DNA from: Massilia sp. Mn16-1_5
Lineage (GTDB): Bacteria; Pseudomonadota; Gammaproteobacteria; Burkholderiales; Burkholderiaceae_D
DNA length: 64,000 bases
Reading direction: 5' to 3'
Assembly (NCBI RefSeq): GCF_004798585.1
Contig: NZ_PPXQ01000003.1
Coordinates: 124,001 to 188,000, forward strand
Positions 7,164 through 14,789 of this stretch are shown piece by piece. Positions within the stretch are counted from its first letter, which is position 1. Every line of letters begins with the position of its first letter. The position numbers and the translations under genes were made by a program. The notes below the pieces were generated by a model. The model was not told the DNA's origin and searched no databases. It saw only the letters and a list, made by a program, of their open reading frames with translations.

Positions 7164-10046
7164 TTACTCCGTTCGCTGAACACGCACGCCGTAGAGGTCG
7201 AAGCGATTCGACGGACCTGTCGTGCCGCCCGTGCCGGTGAAGCTGGCATTGCTCTCCAGGTAGCTCATGTTATAAAAATCGCTCAGGCGCAGGCGGTAGG
7301 CGCCTGGCTGCAGGGAGGCGGTGAGCGGCGTCGACAGGGGCGCCGTGCCGCCCGGCTTCGTGTGCGGCAGCTGGACCACGCCTTGCGCCACCGCGCGTCC
7401 TGCTGCGTCTTCCAGTGTCATCCACTTCACGCCGCCGCTGATGCCGAGGTTGATCTGGTTCGCCTCGTTCCGGTAGCGCAGCTGGAACGCATACCTGCCC
7501 GCCTGCCCGATGCGCAGCTCGCGCACTTCCAGCCGGTCTTGCGGCGCGCCCCAGCCGATCAAGCGTGGCGTGCCGGTGCCGCTTGGCTTGAGGTTCGAGG
7601 AAACGCGCGCATCAAGCACGCCGATCTCCGTTGCCGGATCGAGGCAACGCGGCACGCTGTGGTGGCTGCGGTTGCCGCTGGCGCTGAACTGCGCTTCGAT
7701 GGCATAGCAGGCGTAGGGATGCGCTTCGCGGTCGCGCCATTCGCCGGCCTTGATGTTGGTGGCTACCTGCTTGCCGTCGCGGTAGATGTGGTACACGGCG
7801 CCTTCGTCCTTGCCGGCGAAGCGCAGGCGTGCATGGCCCCCTGCATCGCGTTCGAGGGACGCGATGACCGGCTCGCGCGGTCCGAAGACGCTTGGTGCTT
7901 CGACGTAGGGATCGGCGCTCACGCGGCGGATCCCGTTGTCGCCCTTGACCGCGGCGCCAAGCGCGATCTCGATCACGTCGCCGTCGCGCAAAGTCGTCCA
8001 CGGGATGACGGCGCCGCTCGGGGCGCCGTTGAGCAGCACCTTGTCGATCTTGTGATAGCCCTGTTCCTGGCTGGCGGCCGGCAGCAGCAGGCGCACGCTG
8101 ACACGCGCACCGCGCAGGCGCAGGTGATGCAGTGTGGCCTGGCTGGTGCCGGCAAAGGTGTCGCGGCGCAGCTTCGTGGTTACGAAGGGCTGCAGGCGGA
8201 TGCCCTCGTCCGTCGCCGTCACGCCGAACACGTTCTCGGTCACCATGCCGAGATAGGCGCCGACCGACCACAACTGGCGCCGCGAATTGATGACGGGGCC
8301 GATCAAATGCGGATGCTTCTCGTCGAGCAGCAGCGGCTGGCCGCTCAGCCACTCGAGGTTTTCCATGTTCGACACGTTCAGCGCGGCGCCGCGCACCAGC
8401 GAATCGTAGGCGGCGTCGGCGACGGCCGCGTTGCCGCTCATCGCGGCGGCCTTCAGGCCATAGCCGGTCACGAAAGGCCAGATCGCGCGGTTGTGGTACA
8501 CGGGGACGCCCGGCTGCTGCGGCCAGATCACGGGCGGGCCCATCGGGCCGTGCGGATAGCGCGCCAGGATGCTGCGGGCTTGGCTTCCGTCGGCGATGCC
8601 GGTCAGGATGGCGAGCGACTGTCCCAGCCAGTCGAACTTGTGCAGCGGCGCGTCGTCGAAGTGGGCGGCGGTGAGGCTGCTGTACATGCCGGCATCGGGC
8701 AGCCAGAGGCGGGCGTTGATTGCCGCTTTCAGCTGCGCGGCCCAGGCGTCGTAACGGGTGGCGCGCGCATTGTCTCCGGCCTCCCGGGCCAGGCGCGCCG
8801 TCAGTTTTAAGGCCTGGTAGTGCGCGGCGTTGGTCGAGACCGATTTGCTGCCGGCCATCGAGGCCAGGTCGTCCACGATCCAGCCGGCGTAGCTCTGGTC
8901 GCGCCAGTCGAGGAAGGATTGTTCGCCCGTGTACAGGCCATCGCGTGGGTCGAAGGCGGCGATGCGGTCGTTCTCGATCGTGTTCGTCAGGGCCACCAGG
9001 GCGCGTGCGGCAAAGGCGGCGCGCTCGGTTGGCGCCAGCATGCGCAGGGTTTCCTCGGCCGCGAAGGCCCAGCTGACGCGGTCGGTGCTGACCGGCCAGC
9101 TGCCGCCGCTGCCCGTGTCCTGCACGATCTGCAGGCCGTCCGGCGTGCCGGCCACCTGCGGCGCCTTCGGCAAGCCCGTACGGAATCCGGCCAGCTTGAA
9201 GTCGAGCGAGTTGCGCACCCGCTGCGGATCGAGCAGGGCCAGGCCGAGGTCGGCCGCGTAGGACAGGTCGCGCGTCCACACGTAATGCCATTTTTCGCCG
9301 GTCTCGAAGCAGTCGCAGGGGATCGCCGCGCCCGCGTTGTAATTGCCGTCGCGGATCTCGCTCACCGCATCCTGGCGCATCTCGCTGGTGGCCAGCGCGA
9401 ACAGGGCGTCGAAGGCCAGGTTCCCGCTGCGCAGGTAAGGCAGGGCCGCGCTCTCGGGATAGGTCGCGTGCTGCGGCACCGGGTCGCGCAGGGGCATTGT
9501 CGTCGAGTGGGTATAGCTGCGCAGCTGGGCTTCCGGATCGACGATCGAGAAGCGTGCGGTTTCCTGCTTGCCGTCCCAGGTGGCGAAGGCCAGCGTGGCG
9601 ACGCGCGCGCGGCCGGCATGCGGATCCACCGCTGGGCCGCTCTTGCGTGCCGCCAGGCGCGTGACGCGCAGGACCGGCGCGCCGGGCTGCTTCACGTCCA
9701 GCGTGAAGCGGTAGGTGGCGGTGCTGCGCACGAAGAGGGTCGCTTCCGGTCCGGCACTGGTCGCCAGGCGCTGCGGCTGCCCTGGTTTGACGGCGACGCT
9801 GGCGCTCAGGCTTGGTACCCACTCGCGGCTCCAGTCGCGCGTGCCGATCTTGAAGCCGTGGTTCCCCGGCGGGACCAGGATGTCGGCCTGGTAGACGCCC
9901 TGTCCCTGGTACTGGAGGGCGTTCTCCGTGCCCCAGGCGTTGAAGCCGCCGCGGATATAAAAGGATTCGCGCAGCGGGCCGGGATCGGCGGCGACCGCGC
10001 TGCTGGCGGCGAGGAGGGCGGGCAGCAGCCAGCGGGACGGATGCAT
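7164..10046 (-). CDS. Secreted six-hairpin glycosidase-like protein with N-terminal glycan-binding domain
   Basis: The 960-aa protein has a signal peptide (about residues 1-20, ending AVAA). A small beta domain of the kind found in front of pullulanases and amylases follows (about 25-105; RGGFNAWG and PPGNHGFKIGTRDW). Next is a long helical catalytic region with HYVWTRDLSYAADLGLALL, VYHNRAIWPFVTGYG and SVGAYLGMVTENVFG, typical of (alpha/alpha)6 toroid glycosidases. The C-terminal beta region resembles a carbohydrate-binding module. It is the last gene of a three-gene alpha-glucan operon, 13 bases after the debranching enzyme gene, which suggests an exo-acting alpha-glucosidase or glucoamylase-like activity. 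The exact family and bond specificity are not recognised. Confidence 0.75.
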   Translation of the reverse strand: MHPSRWLLPALLAASSAVAADPGPLRESFYIRGGFNAWGTENALQYQGQGVYQADILVPPGNHGFKIGTRDWSREWVPSLSASVAVKPGQPQRLATSAGPEATLFVRSTATYRFTLDVKQPGAPVLRVTRLAARKSGPAVDPHAGRARVATLAFATWDGKQETARFSIVDPEAQLRSYTHSTTMPLRDPVPQHATYPESAALPYLRSGNLAFDALFALATSEMRQDAVSEIRDGNYNAGAAIPCDCFETGEKWHYVWTRDLSYAADLGLALLDPQRVRNSLDFKLAGFRTGLPKAPQVAGTPDGLQIVQDTGSGGSWPVSTDRVSWAFAAEETLRMLAPTERAAFAARALVALTNTIENDRIAAFDPRDGLYTGEQSFLDWRDQSYAGWIVDDLASMAGSKSVSTNAAHYQALKLTARLAREAGDNARATRYDAWAAQLKAAINARLWLPDAGMYSSLTAAHFDDAPLHKFDWLGQSLAILTGIADGSQARSILARYPHGPMGPPVIWPQQPGVPVYHNRAIWPFVTGYGLKAAAMSGNAAVADAAYDSLVRGAALNVSNMENLEWLSGQPLLLDEKHPHLIGPVINSRRQLWSVGAYLGMVTENVFGVTATDEGIRLQPFVTTKLRRDTFAGTSQATLHHLRLRGARVSVRLLLPAASQEQGYHKIDKVLLNGAPSGAVIPWTTLRDGDVIEIALGAAVKGDNGIRRVSADPYVEAPSVFGPREPVIASLERDAGGHARLRFAGKDEGAVYHIYRDGKQVATNIKAGEWRDREAHPYACYAIEAQFSASGNRSHHSVPRCLDPATEIGVLDARVSSNLKPSGTGTPRLIGWGAPQDRLEVRELRIGQAGRYAFQLRYRNEANQINLGISGGVKWMTLEDAAGRAVAQGVVQLPHTKPGGTAPLSTPLTASLQPGAYRLRLSDFYNMSYLESNASFTGTGGTTGPSNRFDLYGVRVQRTE

Positions 10047-10059
10047 GGGAAGCCTTAAT

Positions 10060-12381
10060 TTAACGGTATTCGTGTCGTTCGATGATGCCGCGCAGCGTGT
10101 CCTGCCCGCGCAGCATCGGGAAGTCCTCGGGACGATACACGCGCGGCCGGACGAAGCGCAGCGTGCCGATGATGCCGGCGTAGGAAGGACGCGCCTCCCG
10201 CACCGCCAGCTTGCGGCCGTCCAGCGTAGCGCGGCGCGTGCTGAGCGCCAGCGTCACCGCCTTGCCGGGCGCCAGCGTGAACACCGTCTGCGAGCGGCTT
10301 TTATCCTTGTTCAGCCAAGCCATGCGCAGCGTGCGCGGTTGCGTGCCGCGCAGGGTGAAGGTCCAGCGCTCTTCACCTTTCGCACGTTTGAAATCGACGG
10401 CGAGCTGTTCGCCCGCGCCGAAGGGCAGCAGGGCGCCGAAGCGCGACCACCCGGCGGGAATGGCCGGCTCGAAGGCGAGCGTGTCCTGCGGCAGGTCGGG
10501 CCGGAAGCCGACGTAATCCTGGTATCCGTTGCGCGCATACTCGGCCACGCTCCAGGACTGGGCGAAGGTGCCGCTCGGTTTCAGGCGTCCATCTTCGTGG
10601 GGCAGGGCGTCGAGGTTCTCGCTCATGCTGCCGAGTGTTCCGTCGATGCCCAGGCCAAGGATTTGCTTGCCGAGGTTTTGCGTCAGCTGCCAGCTCAGAT
10701 CCTGGTAGCCGAAGCGGTTCAGGGCCGTCACCGTGAAGCCGGCGTTCCAGCCCCAGATGGTGCCGTTGTGGTAGGCGGCGTCCTTGTGGTGAAAGGCCGG
10801 GTTCTCGTGGCGCGGGTGGAAGGTAGGATCGTCCTGGCTGAGCGAAGCGATGCCGTAGGGGTAGAGCAGCGTCGATACGGCATTCTTCGTGACGCGTGCC
10901 TGCACCGCGCCGGGGAGGAAATCGTCGAAGGGAATGGTCGCCAGCATCAGCTGGTTCGGCCGGACCTTGATATCGCGGCTGCCGTCCGCGCGCAGGCGGT
11001 CGGCCATGATGCTGCCGTCCCAGAACAGGCGCAGGAAGCTGGCGCGCGCCTTGCCGGCCAGGGCGCGCCACTCGGCGGCGCGCTGCATGTCGCCGGCCTG
11101 TTCGGCCAGCCAGGCGCCGGTGTCCAGGGCCGTGTACCAGAGCGCCTGGATGTCGTTGGCGCGCGGACCGCGGTCGGACCAGGGCTGGTGGGTCGGATTC
11201 TCGACGCGCGCGTCCATCCAGGTGTCGGATGCCGCATGCTCCAGCAGGCCGTCGGCATCGGCGTAATTCGCGATCGCGCCCTCGAAGTAGGGCACAGCGA
11301 GCTTGTACATCTCGCGTGCAAAAGCCCGGTCGCCCGTGTAGCGGATGTATTCATAGGCTTCGCGCAGCATCCAGGGCGTGCCGTCGACCGTGTTGTAGAT
11401 GATCTCGTCGGGCGAGACCCGGTTCGGGATGCGGCCGTAATCCTTGTCGCGGGGTGTCTTGAGGTTCTGGAAGCGCGCGAAGTTGGCCAGCACGGCGCGC
11501 GCATCGGCGAACTGGCCCGAGACCAGCAGGGTGCCGGGCAGGGCGATGAAGGTGTCGCGGCCCCAGTTCTCGCGGAACCAGGGCAGGCCGGCCCAGATGC
11601 CGGCGCCGTATTCCTCGACCACGAACAGCTTCGATGCCGCCTTGGCCCAGTTCAGCGCCTTGTTGTATTCTAGGTCGCTGGTGGCGAGGTAGCTCGTTGT
11701 CAGCGCTGTGTAGGTGGCGCGGCGCTCATCGCCAATCGGATCGCCCGCCACCAGGGTGCGTGCGCGCTGCGTCGCCTCGCCAGCCGTCGTGCCGAAGGCC
11801 GCGACCACGGTCAGGGTCTTGGTGGGAGTGTCCGCACGCAGCATGCCGTCCTCCACCGTGAAGGGGCGGTCGGCGGCCAGGGCCATGAACTGGGTAGCGC
11901 CCTTGCCTGGGGCGACCAGCAGCACGTCCCGGTCCTGACTGATCACGCCGGCCGTCTTCAGCAGCGGCTGGATGGCCAGCAGCGCCGGCTGCGGGTGCGT
12001 CACGCGCAGCGCGAGCGCATGCTTTTTCGAGAGCAGTACCAGTTCCTCGACGCTGCCGTTGGCATAAGCGACGCGGTGCCCGAAGGGCAGCACCTGTTCG
12101 CGCCCCAGGTCGCGTTCGTTGCGCACGCCGCCGACGTAGCTCATATAGTTGCGGAAGACCGTCCCGCTCTTGAACACGTAGCCGGCCCCGCGCTCATAGT
12201 CGTGCGTAAACCCTTCGAAGTAGCCGGCCAGGTTGTCGCCGGCCACGAAGCGGGCCTGCTGGCCGGGCGCGGCCTCGATCGCCATCGCGTCGAAAAAGGC
12301 GTCGACGCCCGGCTTCTCGACGGCCGCCGCCGATGCCAGGGCCAAGGAGAGGGAGAGTGCAAGCAGGCAGCGGCGCATCAT
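10060..12381 (-). CDS. Secreted amylo-alpha-1,6-glucosidase (glycogen-debranching type, GH133-like)
   Basis: The 773-aa protein has a signal peptide (LLALSLSLALASAAA) and a C-terminal (alpha/alpha)6 domain with the debranching-enzyme hallmark PWFRENWGRDTFIALPG near residue 270. Further family blocks are YNTVDGTPWML, HNGTIWGWNAGF and SENLDALP. The family removes alpha-1,6-linked glucose stubs from limit dextrins. A signal peptide places it outside the cytoplasm, unlike the classical glycogen enzyme. The start codon overlaps the stop of the upstream cyclomaltodextrinase gene by four bases (ATGA), so the two are translationally coupled. Together with that enzyme and the downstream glycosidase it would degrade branched alpha-glucan. 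Confidence 0.85.
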   Translation of the reverse strand: MMRRCLLALSLSLALASAAAVEKPGVDAFFDAMAIEAAPGQQARFVAGDNLAGYFEGFTHDYERGAGYVFKSGTVFRNYMSYVGGVRNERDLGREQVLPFGHRVAYANGSVEELVLLSKKHALALRVTHPQPALLAIQPLLKTAGVISQDRDVLLVAPGKGATQFMALAADRPFTVEDGMLRADTPTKTLTVVAAFGTTAGEATQRARTLVAGDPIGDERRATYTALTTSYLATSDLEYNKALNWAKAASKLFVVEEYGAGIWAGLPWFRENWGRDTFIALPGTLLVSGQFADARAVLANFARFQNLKTPRDKDYGRIPNRVSPDEIIYNTVDGTPWMLREAYEYIRYTGDRAFAREMYKLAVPYFEGAIANYADADGLLEHAASDTWMDARVENPTHQPWSDRGPRANDIQALWYTALDTGAWLAEQAGDMQRAAEWRALAGKARASFLRLFWDGSIMADRLRADGSRDIKVRPNQLMLATIPFDDFLPGAVQARVTKNAVSTLLYPYGIASLSQDDPTFHPRHENPAFHHKDAAYHNGTIWGWNAGFTVTALNRFGYQDLSWQLTQNLGKQILGLGIDGTLGSMSENLDALPHEDGRLKPSGTFAQSWSVAEYARNGYQDYVGFRPDLPQDTLAFEPAIPAGWSRFGALLPFGAGEQLAVDFKRAKGEERWTFTLRGTQPRTLRMAWLNKDKSRSQTVFTLAPGKAVTLALSTRRATLDGRKLAVREARPSYAGIIGTLRFVRPRVYRPEDFPMLRGQDTLRGIIERHEYR

Positions 12382-14219
12382 GCCCCCGGCAGTTCGATCA
12401 CCAGCGTCGCCTTCGGAGAAAGGCGCAGTTCGCGGGTCAGGTCGATGGCGCGGCCGCTCAGGATGTCGGTGCCGGCAGTTGTCCCTTTCAGGATCTCCTG
12501 GAAGCGGGCGGTGGGCAGGACCATCTCTTTGGCGTTGTCGTTCATGGCGATCATGATGCGTTTGTTTTCGTTATAGCGGAAGTAGACCCAGGTATTGTTT
12601 TCGGGGCCGAAGTGCATGAGTTTGCCGCTGTGGATGGCGGGTTCGCCCTTGCGCCAGGTGGCGAGCTTGCGCACCAGTTCCTGGGCCGCGCGCTGGCGGG
12701 CAGCGAGGCCCTTGCCCTGGAAGGCGTCGACCTTGTCGCCGGCCCAGCCGCCCGGGAAGTCGCGCCGGTAGCTGGCGTCGTCGCGGCCCTTGACGGTGCT
12801 GGTCATGAGGATCTCGTCGCCCGTGTAGAACTGGGGGATGCGCGGCATCGTCATCAGGAACACGAGGTTCATGCGATAGCGGTCGAAGTCTTCGCCCACG
12901 GCGCTGTACATGCGCGCCATGTCGTGGTTGCTGCCGAAGAGGACGAGTTTTTCCGGTTCCGGGTACAGGTAGTCGAGCGCGAGCGTCTGGTAGACCTCGT
13001 TGAAACCCTTGTCGGGGTCGGAAAGGGCGCTGCGCATGCTGTCCACCAGCGGGAAGTCCATCAGGCTCGGGAGCGAGGAGGTGTAGCCGTCGAAGTTGAC
13101 CTTGCCGCGCTGCCAGCGCGCCACGGTCGGCACCTGCGTGCTCCACTCCTCGCCGACCATGTTCAGGTTCGGGTACTCGTCCATGATGTGGCGCGTGTAG
13201 CGCGTCAGGAAGGCGCCGTCGGAATAGCCGTAGGTATCGATGCGCAGTCCCGACAGGCCGGCGTACTCGATCCACCAGATGTTGTTCTGGATGAGGTAAT
13301 TCGCCACCAGCGGATTGGTCTGGTTCAGGTCGGGCATCGAAGGGCCGAACCAGCCGGCCGTGAAGTTGATACTGTCGGCCCGGGAAGCATACTTGCCCTG
13401 CACGGCGACGCGGTGGTGCGCGGTCGGCACGTAGCGGCCGAAGTTGACCCAGTCCGGCGTCGGCAGGTCCTTCATCCACCAATGATTCTTCCCGATGTGC
13501 GACAGCACCACGTCCTGGATCAGGCCGATGCCGCGCCGCTTCGCTTCGTTCGACAAGCGCACGAAATCCTCGTTGCTGCCGTAGCGCGGATCGATCCGGT
13601 AGTGATCGGTGGCCGCGTAGCCGTGATAGGAATAGCCCGGCATGTCGTTCTCGACCAGCGGCGTGGGCCACAATTGGGTGAAACCGAGCTGCGCGATGTA
13701 GTCGAGGTGCTTGACGATGCCCGCGATGTCGCCGCCGTGGCGTCCGCCCGGGTGGCTGCGGTCGGCCTTTTCCAGCATGCCGGGCACGCTGTCGTTGCTT
13801 GGGTCGCCGTTGGCGAAGCGGTCCGGCATGAGCTGGTAGATGGCATCGGCATTGCCGAAGCCCTGGCGCAGGCGCGAGCCGGGCGCACGGGCACGCAGCT
13901 CATATGGATAGCGCACGCCGGTGCCCTCACCCCCGAACACGATGTCGAAACGGCCGGGCTGCGCGTTGGGCGCGATCTCGAGGTCGACGAACAGGTAATT
14001 GGGGTTGGCGACACGCGTGCTGGAGGCGATGCGTACGCCGGGATAGTCGATCGCCGGCGCCAGCTTGCCGATGCCGGCGCCGTGCACCATCAGCTGCACA
14101 CCGCTGTGCTGCATGCCGGTCCACCAGAAGGGCGGATCCAGGTGCTCGATGGCGGGCGCGGCCATGGCTGGGTCGAGCAGGGCGGCAGCAAGGAAAAGTG
14201 TTGCAAAAGAGCGTCGCAT
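12378..14219 (-). CDS. Periplasmic cyclomaltodextrinase/neopullulanase-type GH13 (SusA-like)
   Basis: The 613-aa product has a signal peptide (first 20 residues, ending DPAMA), an N-terminal immunoglobulin-like domain as in cyclomaltodextrinases, and a GH13 barrel beginning IYQLMPDRFANGDPSND. Visible catalytic residues are the nucleophile Asp328 (GLRIDTYG), acid/base Glu357 (NMVGEEWS) and Asp433 (GSNHDMAR). The short C-terminal beta domain ends LSPKATLVIELPG. The family cleaves alpha-1,4 bonds in cyclodextrins, maltodextrins and pullulan. It is the first gene of the leftward operon and is coupled to the debranching gene. A GTAG-N5-CTAC operator lies 53 bases upstream of the start. Confidence 0.88.
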   Translation of the reverse strand: MRRSFATLFLAAALLDPAMAAPAIEHLDPPFWWTGMQHSGVQLMVHGAGIGKLAPAIDYPGVRIASSTRVANPNYLFVDLEIAPNAQPGRFDIVFGGEGTGVRYPYELRARAPGSRLRQGFGNADAIYQLMPDRFANGDPSNDSVPGMLEKADRSHPGGRHGGDIAGIVKHLDYIAQLGFTQLWPTPLVENDMPGYSYHGYAATDHYRIDPRYGSNEDFVRLSNEAKRRGIGLIQDVVLSHIGKNHWWMKDLPTPDWVNFGRYVPTAHHRVAVQGKYASRADSINFTAGWFGPSMPDLNQTNPLVANYLIQNNIWWIEYAGLSGLRIDTYGYSDGAFLTRYTRHIMDEYPNLNMVGEEWSTQVPTVARWQRGKVNFDGYTSSLPSLMDFPLVDSMRSALSDPDKGFNEVYQTLALDYLYPEPEKLVLFGSNHDMARMYSAVGEDFDRYRMNLVFLMTMPRIPQFYTGDEILMTSTVKGRDDASYRRDFPGGWAGDKVDAFQGKGLAARQRAAQELVRKLATWRKGEPAIHSGKLMHFGPENNTWVYFRYNENKRIMIAMNDNAKEMVLPTARFQEILKGTTAGTDILSGRAIDLTRELRLSPKATLVIELPGA

Positions 14220-14271
14220 GGCGGGACTCGGCTAAAAAAGGATGGGGCGCAGGGCTGCGGACTAAAAACTA

Positions 14272-14284
14272 GTAGTTTGCCTAC
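14272..14284. promoter_or_regulatory. Predicted alpha-glucan operator, copy 1 (GTAG-TTTGC-CTAC)
   Basis: A 13-bp odd-centred palindrome 53 bases upstream of the cyclomaltodextrinase start. Both four-base arms are perfect. Matching sites occur before every other alpha-glucan transcription unit in the window. Confidence 0.7.
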
Positions 14285-14498
14285 ACGCTAAACAGGCTAA
14301 TACACAGCTTGTCACTCTATCACGCGCAAGGAAGCTGTGACATCTTCAGCAATAAGGATTCATTAATTTTTCTAGTTTAGGTACATACACAAACAGAGGA
14401 ATGGCACCGGTCAGGACTGGTCGGCAAAGGGCGCGCTGCTGGCCGAATCGCGGTGCACTTACCGCCGAAATAAATGACATCGATACCATTCGGAAATT

Positions 14499-14536
14499 TG
14501 CACCAAAAAGGTGCATTTCCGCACCCAATTGGTGAA
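14499..14536. promoter_or_regulatory. Two tandem 17-bp palindromes resembling NtrC-type enhancer sites
   Basis: The first, TGCACCAAAAAGGTGCA at 14499-14515, is a perfect palindrome around five A bases. The second at 14520-14536 keeps GCACC-N5-GGTG with one degenerate end. Centres are 21 bp apart, about two helical turns. The spacing equals the NtrC consensus TGCAC-N7-GTGCA as recalled from enterobacteria. No convincing sigma-54 promoter was found beside it, so the binding protein is uncertain. Confidence 0.45.
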
Positions 14537-14548
14537 AAGCAAGCAAGA

Positions 14549-14563
14549 TGTAGTACGACTACA
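14549..14563. promoter_or_regulatory. Predicted alpha-glucan operator, copy 2 (TGTAGT-ACG-ACTACA)
   Basis: The most symmetrical copy: six-base arms are perfect around a three-base centre, and the core GTAG-N5-CTAC is at 14550-14562. It lies about 105 bases upstream of the predicted -35 box of the TonB receptor gene, on the receptor side of the divergent region. Confidence 0.72.
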
Positions 14564-14666
14564 CGTCCATACGATGGCCCTTGTAGCTCCAATACAACGC
14601 AAGGGCGTGTCATTCTATATAAGAGCGCAGGAATTGCCGGCAGAACGTAGTGCAAATGAACTCCCG

Positions 14667-14694
14667 TTGACAGTGCATCTAGTTTTAGTACAGA
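14667..14694 (+). promoter_or_regulatory. Candidate sigma-70 promoter for the TonB receptor
   Basis: TTGACA at 14667-14672 is a perfect -35 box; TACAGA at 14689-14694 is a plausible -10 box at 16-bp spacing, about 95 bases upstream of the receptor start codon. A second AT-rich element, TATATA near 14615, lacks a comparable -35 partner. Confidence 0.45.
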
Positions 14695-14789
14695 ATTCTT
14701 GCCAGAACGTCTAAAAAGACGTTGATTCTGGATCCCGTGCCGTAGCAGTCTGTCTTTCGGGAAATTAAATGTTCGATCTGAGGGGACAC

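Larger units (their letters stand above)
14220..14789. other. 570-bp divergent regulatory region between the glycosidase operon and the TonB receptor gene
   Basis: No convincing gene is present; short ORFs here lack ribosome binding sites and family resemblance. The region is clearly AT-richer than its flanks. It contains two GTAG-N5-CTAC operators (14272-14284 and 14550-14562), two neighbouring GCACC/GGTGC palindromes (14499-14536) and a sigma-70-like promoter toward the receptor (14667-14694). The large size compared with other gaps in the window suggests complex control of both divergent units. Confidence 0.7.

Noticed and set aside
14220..14789. A sigma-54 (-24/-12) promoter to accompany the NtrC-like palindromes
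   Set aside because: The only GG-N10-GC found on the minus strand has poor flanking matches (CGGTAA and CCGC for TGGCAC and TTGC), so no promoter is claimed.
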